A stretch of 64,000 nucleotides of DNA from Paenibacillus hexagrammi (GTDB lineage: Bacteria > Bacillota > Bacilli > Paenibacillales > NBRC-103111): contig NZ_CP090978.1 of the NCBI RefSeq assembly GCF_021513275.1, forward strand, positions 620,001 to 684,000. Direction: 5' to 3'. Both the position numbers and the translations under genes were made by a program. The notes below the pieces were generated by a model. The model was not told the DNA's origin. It worked only from the letters and a program-made list of their open reading frames with translations, and ran no database searches. Numbering within the stretch: the stretch's first letter is position 1; every line of letters begins with the position of its first letter. Shown here in pieces: positions 41,901 through 55,808 of the stretch.

Positions 41901-43781
41901 ACGATTATGGTTAGCGATACAACACCTGTAATTATTCCGATTTCAGTACTATCAGCACCAACCCTGCAGTTAGCGGCTCAAGGGAATACTCAAGTTCAAC
42001 TGAGCTGGAGTCCTGTAGAGACAGCGACGGGTTACAAAATCTATCAAAGCACGACTTCGAATGTATATGGTCCCGAAATTCAATCGGTGGCAGCATCTGT
42101 TTACAGTTACGATGTGACAGGTTTGAATAACGACACAACATACTACTATGTTGTTAAAGCTTTTAACAATGATGGGGAGAGTCTTTACTCCAATGAAGTC
42201 GCAGCTACTCCTAGAGCTTCTGTTCCGGAAGCACCAACGAACGTAGTAGCAACGGCTGGTAAAAACCAAGCTACGGTTACGTTTTCGATACCTGCCGATG
42301 GGGGCTCCAGTATTACCGGCTATGAAATTACGACGTTACCGGATAATGCGAAGATCCAAGTAACAGGCAGTCCTGCTGTCATTACGGGGTTATCCAATGG
42401 TGTAGCTTACAAATTTACTGTAAAAGCCATCAATCAAGTAGGCAACAGCCAGGCCTCCGATCCATCCAACGAGGTTACGCCGAAGTCTTCATCCGGCAGC
42501 CAAAGCGGCGGTTCAGCAGCGTCATCCCCATCTGACCAGAAAGCACAAGTGCTGGTTAACGGAAAAGCACAGAATCTGGGTACGGTAGTAAGCAGTAAGG
42601 TAAACAATCAAACAGTCACTACTATTGCGATCGACGCAAATCAACTTAAAGAAAAGCTGGCTAGTGAAGGCCAAAAATCAGTAGTAACCATTCCTGTCAC
42701 GACAAAATCGGATATTGTGATTGGCGAACTAAACGGGCAGATGGTCAAAGACATGGAACAGAAAGAAGCCGTTGTAGAGGTCAAAACAGATGATGCGACC
42801 TATACGCTGCCAGCGGGTCAAATCAATATCAGCTCCTTATCTAAAACGATAGGAGCACAAACAGAGCTTCAAGATATTAAAGTACACATTGCTATTACCA
42901 AACCATCTGAACAAACAACCAAGTTAGTAGAACAAGCGGCAAATAGAGAGGGGCTTACCCTCGTGTCCACTCCGGTTGATTTTAACGTCACTGCGACTTA
43001 TGGTGATAAGACAGTGAATGTTTCTCAATTTAATGCTTACGTGGAGAGATCTATCGTGCTTCAGGATGGAGTAGACGCAAGCAAAATTACAACAGCAGTT
43101 GTTGTAGACGAGGATGGAACAGTAAGGCATGTTCCTACCCAAGTTGTTAAGACTAACGGCAAGTATACCGCTAAGGTAAAAAGCTTGACCAACAGCACGT
43201 ATTCCGTTGTCTATCATCCGGTTCAATTCAATGATGTTACGAATCATTGGGCCGAAGCCGCAGTCAACGATATGGGCTCGCGACTTGTCATTGGTGGAAT
43301 CGGCAGCAGTCTGTTCAATCCGGATCAAGATATCACACGGGCTGAATTCGCAGCGATCTTGGTTCGCGGACTTGGCTTGAAACTGGAAACTAGCCCATCC
43401 GCATTTGCAGATGTGCACAAGTCAGATTGGTACAGCGCGGCGGTCCAGACAGCCTACGAGCACAAGCTGATCAGTGGCTTTGAAGATAATACCTTCCGAC
43501 CTACGGATAAGATCAGCCGAGAACAAGCGATGACGATGATCGCCAAAGCGATGAGCTTAACAGGGCTCCAAGCTAATTCAGCCGGTAATGAGAAGCTGCT
43601 CACCTACACCGATGCATCAAACGTATCGAGTTGGGCTGCACAAAGTGTAGCAAGCTGTCTGGGGGCCAACATTATTTCCGGTAGAAACAGCGATGAGCTT
43701 GCACCGAAAGCCAATATTTCCAGAGCAGAGGTAGCGGTCATTGTACAAAGACTCCTGCGTCAATCGGGCCTAATCAACTAA
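38940..43781 (+). CDS. S-layer-homology surface protein with six X2 repeats and fibronectin III domains
   Basis: 1613 residues. A signal peptide (about 1-36, ending AYA) is followed by a beta-propeller-like N-terminal domain of about 360 residues. Six X2-type Ig-like repeats of about 100 residues follow (about 399-998, each starting (S/N)PTTATFDKNTAD), then two fibronectin type III domains (about 1000-1190) and a Ser/Gly linker. A region of about 210 residues precedes the wall anchor. Three SLH domains close the protein (about 1425-1610: FNDVTNHWAEAAVNDMGS, FADVHKSDWYSAAVQTAYE, YTDASNVSSWAAQSVASC). SLH domains bind pyruvylated secondary wall polymer. AGGAGG precedes the ATG. The function may be polysaccharide binding, but no catalytic domain is seen. 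Confidence 0.92.
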   Translation: MIIRNATRTSMILLMGLLLVFTGTVPFLPGIQKAYAADVDLGTAVTIDIDGDNASINHAVSLPYGKTGYLYSDPESAVTLYRIIDKVGNDIAQVNLNDEMGAAAGSPESMKVIYLKSGNTLIAWESSGDHFIVLDENLNVSTHRVDFGVSDSTELTPVELSNGNIVFMWYSSDSKRYSTQIYQPDGSAVGALVDLGLNRDATEGDPSLYSIASNGNGSYMIVSRHFVNGDASTTNPFDRAVLYNNDGTERKELFKLKDDANAENSNSFPLQVIGLPDHNYAVLFVAGDQLLIQKYDDTGSTVGLEVNTDFVNRGDTTAGLLASASDHFFYYVGDASCLLNAQEIPNDGSLASGFNPVLPADEMVVGLQTMLSGFETKVGVFDPMFNRFVLHGAADAGATISPTTATFDKNTADTTTGHYQDVTTMITPNGNTFVDVTLNGTTIGTSNYSESNGTVTIKKEYLATLGTGNQVFTLDMSGGTDPTLTVDVSDTTITVQDSTISPTTATFDKNTADTTAGHYEDVTTALTPNGNTLVDVTLNGTTIGGTNYTESNGTVTIAKEYLATLGTGNQVFTLDMSGGADPTLTVDVSDTTPTIQDSTINPTTATFDKNTADISAGHYQDVTTMNTPNGNTFVDVTLNGTTIGASNYSESNGTVTIKKEYLATLGTGNQVFTLDMSGGTDPTLTVDVSDTTITVQDSTINPTTATFDKNTADTTAGHYEDVTTALTPNGNTISSVVNGLTPLIYGTDYTVSGSTVTINKSYLATQSVGTTTLTFNFNAGATQTLTITVGDTTPTIQDSTISPTTATFDKNTADTSAGHYEDVATTLTPNGNTISSVVNGLTPLIYGTDYTVSGSTVTINKSYLAAQSVGTTTLTFNFNAGATQTLTITVGDTTPTVQDSTISPTTATFDKNTADTSAGHYDDVTTTLTPNGNTISSVVNGLTPLIYGTDYTVSGSTVTINKSYLAAQSVGTTTLTFNFNAGATQTLTIMVSDTTPVIIPISVLSAPTLQLAAQGNTQVQLSWSPVETATGYKIYQSTTSNVYGPEIQSVAASVYSYDVTGLNNDTTYYYVVKAFNNDGESLYSNEVAATPRASVPEAPTNVVATAGKNQATVTFSIPADGGSSITGYEITTLPDNAKIQVTGSPAVITGLSNGVAYKFTVKAINQVGNSQASDPSNEVTPKSSSGSQSGGSAASSPSDQKAQVLVNGKAQNLGTVVSSKVNNQTVTTIAIDANQLKEKLASEGQKSVVTIPVTTKSDIVIGELNGQMVKDMEQKEAVVEVKTDDATYTLPAGQINISSLSKTIGAQTELQDIKVHIAITKPSEQTTKLVEQAANREGLTLVSTPVDFNVTATYGDKTVNVSQFNAYVERSIVLQDGVDASKITTAVVVDEDGTVRHVPTQVVKTNGKYTAKVKSLTNSTYSVVYHPVQFNDVTNHWAEAAVNDMGSRLVIGGIGSSLFNPDQDITRAEFAAILVRGLGLKLETSPSAFADVHKSDWYSAAVQTAYEHKLISGFEDNTFRPTDKISREQAMTMIAKAMSLTGLQANSAGNEKLLTYTDASNVSSWAAQSVASCLGANIISGRNSDELAPKANISRAEVAVIVQRLLRQSGLIN
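40134..41935 (+). repeat. Six tandem X2 repeats of 300-303 bp in the SLH protein gene, two types in mosaic order
   Basis: Units start near 40134, 40434, 40734, 41034, 41337 and 41640. Units 1-3 share one second half (VDVTLNGTTIG type) and units 4-6 another (ISSVVNGLTPLIYGTDY type). Unit 3 is almost a copy of unit 1, and the first half of unit 4 is almost a copy of the first half of unit 2. This indicates a 600-bp duplication and a recombinant junction inside unit 4. Confidence 0.85.
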
Positions 43782-43796
43782 TCAACTAAACATCAG

Positions 43797-44024
43797 AAAG
43801 GCTGCCTCCGGGCAGCCTGAGACTTTTGATAAACTGGAATGTAGAGCTCAGTAGTTTTCGGAGAAGCGTAGCGGTCGCCTTTGACAGTTTGTTGTACCCT
43901 TTAAAAGAGGGTTAATCAAATCAGATAACAAAATGTCAACAGCGATCGGAGAAAAGCTACTGAAGTTCGTAATGGAAACTAGTTTATCAACAAACTAAGG
44001 CTGCCTCCGGGCAGCCCTTTTGTA
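43797..44024. repeat. 228-bp imperfect inverted repeat made of two copies of a dispersed element
   Basis: Each arm of about 85-110 bp contains a perfect hairpin GGCTGCC-TCCG-GGCAGCC at its outer end (43800-43816 and about 43999-44016). Inside it come a GATAAACT-like stretch and a CTACTGA/TCAGTAG stretch with TTTTC, then TTGACA/TGTCAA. The centre is ACCCT-TTAAA-AGAGGGT. The element lies between the convergent SLH-protein and membrane-protein genes, where the outer hairpins can stop transcription from both sides. Two relatives flank the graspetide precursor gene. Confidence 0.75.
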
Positions 44025-44035
44025 TCCCATCTCCT

Positions 44036-44614
44036 CTATTTCGGAGGCTGCCCATCTGAACCGGCATCTCCTGTATCAGAACTGTTACCCGAGGCACTTC
44101 CATTGCCACTGCCATTCCCGCCTCCGTTGCCACCGCCGTTTCCATTAAAAAAAGTATCCGTAAGCGCACGTAATTTTTCCATAAATTTTCCATATCCGTA
44201 TCCCGTAAGAAAAGCAACGCTAATGCGCGCGGCCATGGAGTCGCCTACCTGAAGGAGCAAAATACCGCTCTCGAATAACACAATCGTCACAATAGCGGAG
44301 CCAAAACAAACGGCAGGCCGCATGACATACCAATAAATCCATTGCTTGGTCAAATCGAAGTAATGTTCATGAAACATACGGAGACCGTACAAGGTTCCAC
44401 CTAGAGCTCCGGCGAATCCAAATGACATGTAATCCTTGTAAGCTTGAATATCGATCCCAAACCAAGTTCCCTGGTACGTACTGCTGCCAAGAGCCGCCAT
44501 TGCCCACAGACTGCCGATGAACCAGATGAGTAAATAAACGAAGATGAAAGGCTTTCCGAATCGCTGCATAGGCTCCATATAAACAAACACCGCCTCATCG
44601 ATGGTTTTTACCAT
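44036..44614 (-). CDS. Membrane protein with Gly/Asn-rich C-terminal tail
   Basis: 192 residues from the ATG at 44614, 220 if started at 44698 inside the neighbour. It has four hydrophobic segments (about 25-45, 60-75, 98-118 and 124-142, counted from 44614) and a C-terminal tail of Gly/Asn/Ser repeats (about 155-190). No family is recognised. The 7-bp overlap with the end of the glycosyltransferase gene favours the shorter form and coupled translation. Context suggests an envelope role near a glycolipid-forming enzyme, which is inference only. Confidence 0.7.
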   Translation of the reverse strand: MVKTIDEAVFVYMEPMQRFGKPFIFVYLLIWFIGSLWAMAALGSSTYQGTWFGIDIQAYKDYMSFGFAGALGGTLYGLRMFHEHYFDLTKQWIYWYVMRPAVCFGSAIVTIVLFESGILLLQVGDSMAARISVAFLTGYGYGKFMEKLRALTDTFFNGNGGGNGGGNGSGNGSASGNSSDTGDAGSDGQPPK

Positions 44615-45795
44615 TGTATGAGCGGTGCCCGGGTTGATGCCTGGATGCAGGGGAGTTTCTCCGACATCTGCAAATATTGGATGATGGTGCGCGAGCATTC
44701 ATAAGCGCGAAATTGCTGGTATCTGCGAATCGTGGACCTGCGCTGGATTAACTGCGGATACTGCTCAAGCAGAATGTGAAACCAGTGATCGATGATTGCT
44801 GGTGAGGAGATGATTTGCCCATAGCCTTGCTTTTCAAAATAATGGCAGTTCTCTTCCTCCTGTCCCGGAATGGGGTGGTAGAACAGCATGGGAATGCCTT
44901 TGGCCATGGCTTCGGAGCAAGTCATACCACCTGGCTTGGTGATCAGCAAATCCGAAATATCCATCAGCTTGTTGATCTCCTGTGTATACCCGATCAGGTG
45001 AACGTTTGGATGCCGGAAGACTTCCTCCTCCATAAGCTTGAGCTTGGCTTTCTCGTTGGTGCCCACGCAAATCAAGAGCTGGATGCGCTCCCGCCAAGTG
45101 GCGATGTAGCCCAATAGATCTTCTGTCACTTCTTTTTTGAAAATCCCCCAGCCACCGCCCATGATCATGACCGTGGGCATGTCCCTCAGACCAAATTCCC
45201 CAAGAATCTGCGCCTTGCTGTGCTGCCTGCGGAAATTGGGATGAACCGGAATACCGGTGACATCCACATGCTCGGCGGGAACCCCTCGCTCTAGCATTTT
45301 TTGGCGGACATTCTCGGTGGATACCAGATATTTATCGACAGCCGGATCGATCCAGGAACCGTGCGCATCATAATCAGTGATGACGGTGAACAACGGCACA
45401 CGAAGCCCAGATCGTTTCAAGCGAGAGACAATAATGCTCGGAAACGGATGGGTACATACGATAATATCTGGTTTAAGCTGCTCTACGACGGCCTTTGTCT
45501 GTGAATAGAACAGGCGGTGCAAGGCTAAACCGGTAATGCCGTTTAGCGATTTATTTTGCTGATGGCGGTAAAGCATGCCATAGAGCTTAGGCTGCGTAGT
45601 CACCGTGCGGCGGTATGCCGAAAAAATCAAGGGGAACAGTGTTGGATGCAAAAATGCCCCTAACTCGATCACACGGGTAATGATATCGGAAGAGTTTTGT
45701 CTAAGCTCAACTGCAAGCGCGTGAGCGGCTTGAGTATGTCCTTTGCCGAAGCCCTCGGATAATAACAAGATCCGTTTTTTACGCAAGGTACTCAC
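44608..45795 (-). CDS. Diacylglycerol/UDP-sugar glycosyltransferase (MGDG synthase-like, GT28)
   Basis: 395 residues. The N-terminal MGDG-synthase domain has ILLLSEGFGKGHTQAAHALAVEL (acceptor side). The C-terminal GT28 nucleotide-sugar domain has MIMGGGWGIFKKEV, HLIGYTQEINKLMDISDLLITKPGG and EAMAKGIPMLFYHPIPGQEEENCHYF, as in UgtP and plant MGD enzymes. It probably transfers glucose or another hexose to diacylglycerol for glycolipid or lipoteichoic acid anchors, at the inner membrane face. The start is GTG at 45795 with GGAGAAAGG upstream. It is co-directional with the next three minus-strand genes. Confidence 0.9.
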   Translation of the reverse strand: MSTLRKKRILLLSEGFGKGHTQAAHALAVELRQNSSDIITRVIELGAFLHPTLFPLIFSAYRRTVTTQPKLYGMLYRHQQNKSLNGITGLALHRLFYSQTKAVVEQLKPDIIVCTHPFPSIIVSRLKRSGLRVPLFTVITDYDAHGSWIDPAVDKYLVSTENVRQKMLERGVPAEHVDVTGIPVHPNFRRQHSKAQILGEFGLRDMPTVMIMGGGWGIFKKEVTEDLLGYIATWRERIQLLICVGTNEKAKLKLMEEEVFRHPNVHLIGYTQEINKLMDISDLLITKPGGMTCSEAMAKGIPMLFYHPIPGQEEENCHYFEKQGYGQIISSPAIIDHWFHILLEQYPQLIQRRSTIRRYQQFRAYECSRTIIQYLQMSEKLPCIQASTRAPLIQW

Positions 45796-45879
45796 CTTTT
45801 ACCTTTCTCCATAAGAACAACCGATCTTCTCATTGATGAACATCGTGCTAATTGCCGAAACCGAGGGGGAGCTGATCGC

Positions 45880-46461
45880 TCAAGATCCGGCTAAAGCTTG
45901 CTTTCGCCGCGCTGCATAGCATTTTCGACAAACCGGCACATAGCTTTCATTACCGCCGATTTGAATCTGCTCGCCGTGAAAGACAGGATCTCCGTCCTTA
46001 CATCTCATATTCATAATGGCTTTCTTGTCACAGTACCAGCAGACGGTTTTGATTTCCTCAATCGTATCGGCTACGGCTATCAGAGCGTTGCTGCCCTCAA
46101 ACAGCTGTCCCAGAAAATCCGCTCGGAGCCCATACGCGATCACCGGTATATTCAAGTCGTCAACGATGTCAATCAGCTGTCCAACCTGCTTCTTGTTTAG
46201 GAACTGAGCTTCATCAACAAGGATGCAGTTGGGTTGCTCTTCCCGTGCCATCTTAATCATGTCCAGCTGATCGTCAACGACGATTGCGTTTTTTTGCATC
46301 CCGATTCGGGAAGCGACTTTGCCAACGCCGAAGCGGTCGTCGACGACGGAAGTGAACAGCAGTACCTTCTTGCCTTGTTCCTCATAGTTGTGGGCGACGC
46401 GCAGTACTTCAATCGATTTGCCGCTGTTCATCGTTCCGTATCGAAAATATAACTTTGCCAA
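45880..46461 (-). CDS. tdk: Thymidine kinase
   Basis: 193 residues, type II thymidine kinase, salvage of thymidine to dTMP. The P-loop is GTMNSGKS (residues 9-16). The DEAQF box is in ILVDEAQFLNKKQV. The lasso and zinc-finger cysteines are in VCWYCDKKAIM and VCRKCYAARR. The length is as expected. The start is TTG at 46461, with GAGAGGA about 9 bases upstream. Neighbours on the same strand are a HD phosphohydrolase upstream and a glycosyltransferase downstream. Confidence 0.96.
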   Translation of the reverse strand: MAKLYFRYGTMNSGKSIEVLRVAHNYEEQGKKVLLFTSVVDDRFGVGKVASRIGMQKNAIVVDDQLDMIKMAREEQPNCILVDEAQFLNKKQVGQLIDIVDDLNIPVIAYGLRADFLGQLFEGSNALIAVADTIEEIKTVCWYCDKKAIMNMRCKDGDPVFHGEQIQIGGNESYVPVCRKCYAARRKQALAGS

Positions 46462-46506
46462 AGCTGCCAGTCCTCTCTGTGCTATATATGAATGTAAACT
46501 GAGTGG

Positions 46507-47484
46507 TTATATGGTGAAAAAATAAGTGGCCGATAAGTCGTCGAGCTCGTCCAATTTCACTTGACAGGCGGAATCCACCGCAGATGCAGGCTTGCCGGAG
46601 ATGAGCGGCTGTTTTGTATACAGCTTTCGAATATTGACCTGAATGCTGCCTGGAATCGGCTCGGATGCGATTTGAATCCGATGAGGTTCGTACATCAATA
46701 CATTCATGATTTCCCTAGAGGCCGTATGCTCGCTGTGAAGCAGCTCTTGGATCAGCTCGTTATCTGTAAGTGCGGGAATCAGCGCTCTGGCCCCGGGGTG
46801 AGCCTCACAATGATGGGTGATCGCCTTCGCAAGTAAGGCATCCATTGCCAAAAATTCCGGCTTCAAGAAAATACGATGATCCTCCACGACGGCATGAACC
46901 AGGGCATAAGCTGCATCCTGATCCGCTTCTATGTAATGCCCCCTCATCACAAGCTTGCGAATAAGCTCATGAGGAGCGATCAAGTAACGACCGGCATGGT
47001 ACGTATCCCGCAGGAAGCTGTCCAAGTGATCAAGGCCCATCTGGGTTGTTTTATTGGTTAACGGGCTTGCTTCTTGAAGAATGTTAACGATCATCTCGGG
47101 CTGCAAGCCGTGCTCAAGTAGAATGTCAGCGACTTCCCCTCGTGCAATCAGCTGGCCGGTCCGCTCATGATGATCGAAGCCAAGCGTACTCTCCACAGCG
47201 TGAGAGAAGGGGAGGTGTCCGATATCGTGAAGTAAGGCTGCAAGACGCAGCGGCAATTGGTCGGGGAAGAAATAGGCCATTAAAGCCCATACGCCGACGG
47301 TATGTTCAAATCGTGAATGATTCATAGGTGAAAATAAAGCCGAAGCACCGAAATGGTGCAGGAATTTTAGGCGCCGAACCGGCTGTGACCGGAAGAGTGC
47401 AATTTCAACCGGATGAGCTTCCACCTCAAGACGGTACAAAGGCTCCCAGATCATCCCGGATGTAAACGTATGTTCCATATTCAA
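46507..47484 (-). CDS. HD domain phosphohydrolase (SAMHD1/dGTPase-like)
   Basis: 325 residues. The HD metal site is complete: H in MNHSRFEHTVGVW, the HD pair in RLAALLHDIGHLPFSH (about residues 85-95), and a distal D in MGLDHLDSFLRDTYHAG. The Q-P-V-R-R-L opening and the SRFEHTVG motif are those of deoxynucleoside-triphosphate phosphohydrolase-like proteins (YwfO-like). With tdk downstream, a role in dNTP balance is plausible. The start is TTG at 47484, with AGGAGG nine bases before it. The ATG two codons later is possible. Confidence 0.9.
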   Translation of the reverse strand: MNMEHTFTSGMIWEPLYRLEVEAHPVEIALFRSQPVRRLKFLHHFGASALFSPMNHSRFEHTVGVWALMAYFFPDQLPLRLAALLHDIGHLPFSHAVESTLGFDHHERTGQLIARGEVADILLEHGLQPEMIVNILQEASPLTNKTTQMGLDHLDSFLRDTYHAGRYLIAPHELIRKLVMRGHYIEADQDAAYALVHAVVEDHRIFLKPEFLAMDALLAKAITHHCEAHPGARALIPALTDNELIQELLHSEHTASREIMNVLMYEPHRIQIASEPIPGSIQVNIRKLYTKQPLISGKPASAVDSACQVKLDELDDLSATYFFTI

Positions 47485-47877
47485 AAGAGAGTCCTCCTAA
47501 GGTGTAGAATCTGGATGCGCGGTTCCAAACAGCAGCAATTGCTATCATAGCATGAAATATGGAAGCTTCGCTATCTTGAGCCTATGAACAAGCATGGGCA
47601 AACATGTCTGGTTGAAGTATTTTTTATCCTCTGTATAAGGCATTCTTTTGTCGGACGATTCATAGAATTATTTCCAATACATGTCATCTTACGAGAGGAT
47701 TCTGCCGATTCATGAAGAATACAATAGCAACGGCTTGAAAACCCTTTCTTTTCTATATGTTCCAATTGAAGAATGGAGGGATCGGGTGATAAGAGAAGTT
47801 AATTATAGGATTTTACTACTTTAAAGCGCACCTCGGACAAAGCACCGCCAAAATCCAGTAAAGAAAGGTTGCACGAC
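47485..47877. other. Intergenic region between the HD hydrolase and gltB
   Basis: This 393-bp region separates divergent genes and must hold both promoters. A TACAAT-type -10 occurs near 47720. I find no T-box, riboswitch or clear repressor palindrome, and no convincing short gene. Confidence 0.5.
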
Positions 47878-52469
<4,592 letters not shown>

Positions 52470-52556
52470 GCAATTGCCTCGGTTATAAACCCGTCATCTT
52501 CATATCCGTTATCGATGACTATTTTATTTGTAGCCTATCTCTGAGGAGGAAACGCA

Positions 52557-54041
52557 ATGGGTAAACCAACCGGTTTTATGGAATATAGTCGTGAAGTCGC
52601 ATCCGAAGCGGCCCCGCTGCAGCGTATCGGCCATTGGAAGGAATTTGCCACACCGCTTACGGATGACAAATTGCAAACACAGGGAGCCAGATGCATGGAT
52701 TGCGGCATCCCTTTCTGCCATACGGGCAAGCTGATCAGCGGCATGGCCGCCGGCTGCCCGGTCAATAATCTCATTCCCGAGTGGAACGATCTGGTCTATC
52801 GCGGGCAGTGGAGAGAGGCGCTGAACCGTCTGCATAAGACGAACAATTTCCCTGAATTTACAGGGCGGGTATGTCCTGCTCCCTGCGAGGGCTCTTGTAC
52901 GGTAGGCTTGAAGGATACACCGGTTACGATCAAAAGTATCGAGAAAGCCATCATCGACAAAGGCTTTGCCGAAGGCTGGATTACTCCCCAGCCTCCGGAG
53001 ATTCGCACGGGCAAGAAGGTAGCGGTCATTGGCTCGGGACCTTCGGGGCTTGCGTGTGCAGCGCAATTGAACAAAGCCGGACATTGGGTGACGGTGTTCG
53101 AGCGTGCGGACCGAATCGGCGGTCTATTGATGTACGGCATCCCCAACATGAAGCTGGATAAGAGCTATGTTCAGCGCCGCGTCGAATTGCTGGAAGCGGA
53201 AGGGGTTACGTTCGTAACGAACGCGCATGTGGGCGTTAACTATCCGGTGGAGAAGCTGCAGGAGGAGTTCGATTCGATCGTTCTCTGTGCAGGAGCGACC
53301 AAGGGCCGCGATCTAATGATCGAAGGCCGCGAACTGAAGGGCGTCCACCTCGCCATGGAGTTTCTTAGCAAAAACACGAAAAGTCTGCTCGATTCCGAGC
53401 ATGCGGACGGTGAATACATCTCGGCTGAAGGCAAGGATGTCATTGTCATCGGAGGCGGCGATACGGGCACGGACTGTGTAGGAACTTCTCTGCGCCACAA
53501 ATGTAAAAGCGTGCTGCAATTCGAAATTATGCCGAAGGCGCCCGATTCGCGCCCAGCGAACAATCCTTGGCCGGAATGGCCGAAGGTTCTGAAAGTGGAC
53601 TACGGTCAGCAGGAGGCCGCTGCGGTGCAGGGCGATGACCCTCGCCAGTATTTGATCTCGACGAAAAAATTCGTCGGCGATGAGAACGGCAACCTGAAAG
53701 AACTTCACACCGTTCTGATTGAATGGCAGAAGAACGAGCGGGGCCAATTCGTCCCCGTCGAAGTTCCGGGCAGCGAGAAGGTATACCCGGCTCAGCTAGT
53801 GCTGATCGCCATGGGCTTCACCGGACCGGAGAAGACCGTCCTAGAGCAGCTCGGCATTGAGCAGGATGAGCGTTCGAACGCGAAGGCCGAATATGGCAAG
53901 TTCGCAACGAATGTGGAAGGCATATTCGCCGCGGGCGATATGCGCCGCGGTCAGAGCCTTGTCGTATGGGCGATTAATGAAGGCCGCGCTGCCGCCCGCG
54001 AGGTGGACCGTTATTTAATGGGATCTTCGAATTTGCCATAA
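52557..54041 (+). CDS. gltD: Glutamate synthase small subunit
   Basis: 494-residue GOGAT beta subunit that passes electrons from NADPH to GltB. N-terminal 4Fe-4S cysteine clusters are visible ([33 protein letters not shown]). The FAD GxGxxG is in [17 protein letters not shown] (about residues 150-166), the NADPH motif is in [20 protein letters not shown] (about 293-312), and the C-terminal GD motif is [26 protein letters not shown] lies 7 bases before the ATG. It is intact and follows gltB by about 90 bp. A strong terminator ends the operon. Confidence 0.97.
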   Translation: MGKPTGFMEYSREVASEAAPLQRIGHWKEFATPLTDDKLQTQGARCMDCGIPFCHTGKLISGMAAGCPVNNLIPEWNDLVYRGQWREALNRLHKTNNFPEFTGRVCPAPCEGSCTVGLKDTPVTIKSIEKAIIDKGFAEGWITPQPPEIRTGKKVAVIGSGPSGLACAAQLNKAGHWVTVFERADRIGGLLMYGIPNMKLDKSYVQRRVELLEAEGVTFVTNAHVGVNYPVEKLQEEFDSIVLCAGATKGRDLMIEGRELKGVHLAMEFLSKNTKSLLDSEHADGEYISAEGKDVIVIGGGDTGTDCVGTSLRHKCKSVLQFEIMPKAPDSRPANNPWPEWPKVLKVDYGQQEAAAVQGDDPRQYLISTKKFVGDENGNLKELHTVLIEWQKNERGQFVPVEVPGSEKVYPAQLVLIAMGFTGPEKTVLEQLGIEQDERSNAKAEYGKFATNVEGIFAAGDMRRGQSLVVWAINEGRAAAREVDRYLMGSSNLP

Positions 54042-54120
54042 TGAGACGTTTGGAATTTTTCGGCAATTTGGATTTAGGTTTCGAAATGCTGTTTGTAAAA
54101 AGTACAATGAATACCTGTAG

Positions 54121-54165
54121 AAACTGCTTGCATGTAGACACATACACATGCAAGCAGTTTTTTTG
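54121..54165 (+). terminator. Rho-independent terminator of the gltBD operon
   Basis: AAACTGCTTGCATGT (54121-54135) and ACATGCAAGCAGTTT (54146-54160) are a perfect 15-bp stem with a 10-base loop. Seven T follow. Confidence 0.92.
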
Positions 54166-54326
54166 CGTTTGCATCGAAATAACTTTGACGACCACGCTAT
54201 TGTCCTTATAGGAAGTAGATATCGTTGTATCCTTTGCCTTGCTGCCACATCAATATCCTATTTGGGATATATACCAGTCCTTACCAATTGGATATAATCA
54301 ATTTTACCCGTCTTTAGGTAAATGAA

Positions 54327-55807
54327 ATGTCGATATCCGGAACAAGGAGGAGATACCCGATCAACCGTACATGTAGCAGAATCATCCTGATAGCTGCCTT
54401 CATGTCTCTTCTCTATCCCTGCACGCTGCGTTCCTTCGCAGCAGAGAAGAGTGACTCGAGCGAATATCGATTCGATGAAATTGCTAGTTTACTTTCCAAT
54501 ATGCATATTAGCGGTAAATCAAAGCAGGAGCTGACCGATGCAGCTATCAAGGGAATGGTGGATTCCTTGAATGATCCTTATACAGCGTATTTGGATGCTA
54601 AACAAGCCGTGGAATTTCAACAAGCCATTAATCAGCAGAAAGTTGGTATAGGCATCTCCATTCAGCGTAACGACAAGGGGGTATTTCTTGCGGAGGTGTT
54701 TCCTAAGTCGCCGGCTGAGCAAGGGGGCTGCTGCCAGGGGATTACGTGGATGCGATAGATCGGACACCGATCACCGGAGAGTCGATGGATGCGATCATGG
54801 AGCTTCTCTCGAACAAGAAAGCTCAAGATCAGGTTTCCTTTACCATCAGAAGAAATGAGGAGCGCAAAGAGATTGCGGTTATATGTGAGGAGGTTCAATT
54901 CCCCGTCATCTCCTTTCATATGTTTACAGACCATATTGGTTATATCCACATCCATTCCTTTGCAGGAGATATGGATAAGGAATTTGCAGATGCGCTGCAC
55001 GCCCTGCAGGATCAAGGGATGAAGTCGCTGCTGATCGACCTTCGCAACAATGGCGGCGGTTATGTGGATGCTGCACTGAAGCTGGCTCATTTTTTCAAGC
55101 AAGAGGGAGTTTTTATGTACGCGATAGACCGCGAGCATCCTCAAGGGAAGCCTATGCAATTTGAGGACGGTGCGGATTTCAAGCTGCCGACTGCTCTACT
55201 CATTAACGAGCACACGGCTAGTGCTGCTGAAATGTTTGCAGGTTTCATGCAGGATAACAATCTGGCAGATATCATCGGGACCCGTTCCTATGGAAAAGGC
55301 GTTGCCCAACAGCTGGTTCCGCTAATCAGCGGGGGGATGCTTAAGGTGACTTATACGGAGTGGCTGACGCCTAAGCAGCATGTCGTTAATCACGCCGGCA
55401 TTCAGCCTGACACGGAGCTAAACGGTGAGTTAGAGCCTGTCATTCATGCGCTGCGGACATTGGGAGCCAAGCAAACCAAACTTGAGCTGTATGAAACAGG
55501 AGCGAACTTGAATGACATGCCACTCCCCGTAGTCGTACCTGATGTTGTAGAGGACGGACGCGAGTATCTGCCTTCCAGACTGCTTTCGGAGCTGATCGGA
55601 GGGACTGTAGGGTGGGACTCGGAGCTTTCAGAGGTAAGGATTTCGACAGATAAGCTTTCAGCACTTTTTGCTGCAAAACAATCGTCCCAGGCTGTACTGA
55701 AGGACGGAATGTGCTTAGTGGAGCTGCACGAATTTCAGAAGCAGTTCCCTGAGCTGAACTGGCAAAGAGATGGACATATACTAACACTAATAATGAGGAG
55801 AGATTAG
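54327..55807 (+). CDS. S41 (C-terminal processing) family protease with apparent frameshift
   Basis: The two frames 54327-54758 and 54746-55807 together give one S41 protease of 493 residues. A signal peptide (about 17-40) comes first, then a PDZ domain split by the frameshift and the protease core. The core has LIDLRNNGGGYVDAALKLAHFF and LINEHTASAAEMFAGFMQD (catalytic Ser in TASAAE) and the downstream Lys in GTRSYGKGVAQQ. The C-terminal region is copper-amine-oxidase-like. Frame 1 degenerates after SPAEQGG. One extra G in GGGGG at 54723-54727 restores QGGLLPGDYVDAIDRTPI, the expected PDZ sequence. AAGGAGGAG at 54344-54352 lies after the first ATG, so the true start is also unclear. The family cleaves extracytoplasmic proteins. 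Confidence 0.85.
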
Positions 55808-55808
55808 G

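Noticed and set aside
47485-47877. A riboswitch or T-box before gltB
   Set aside because: No specifier-type stem, T-box sequence or terminator/antiterminator pair could be found by eye.
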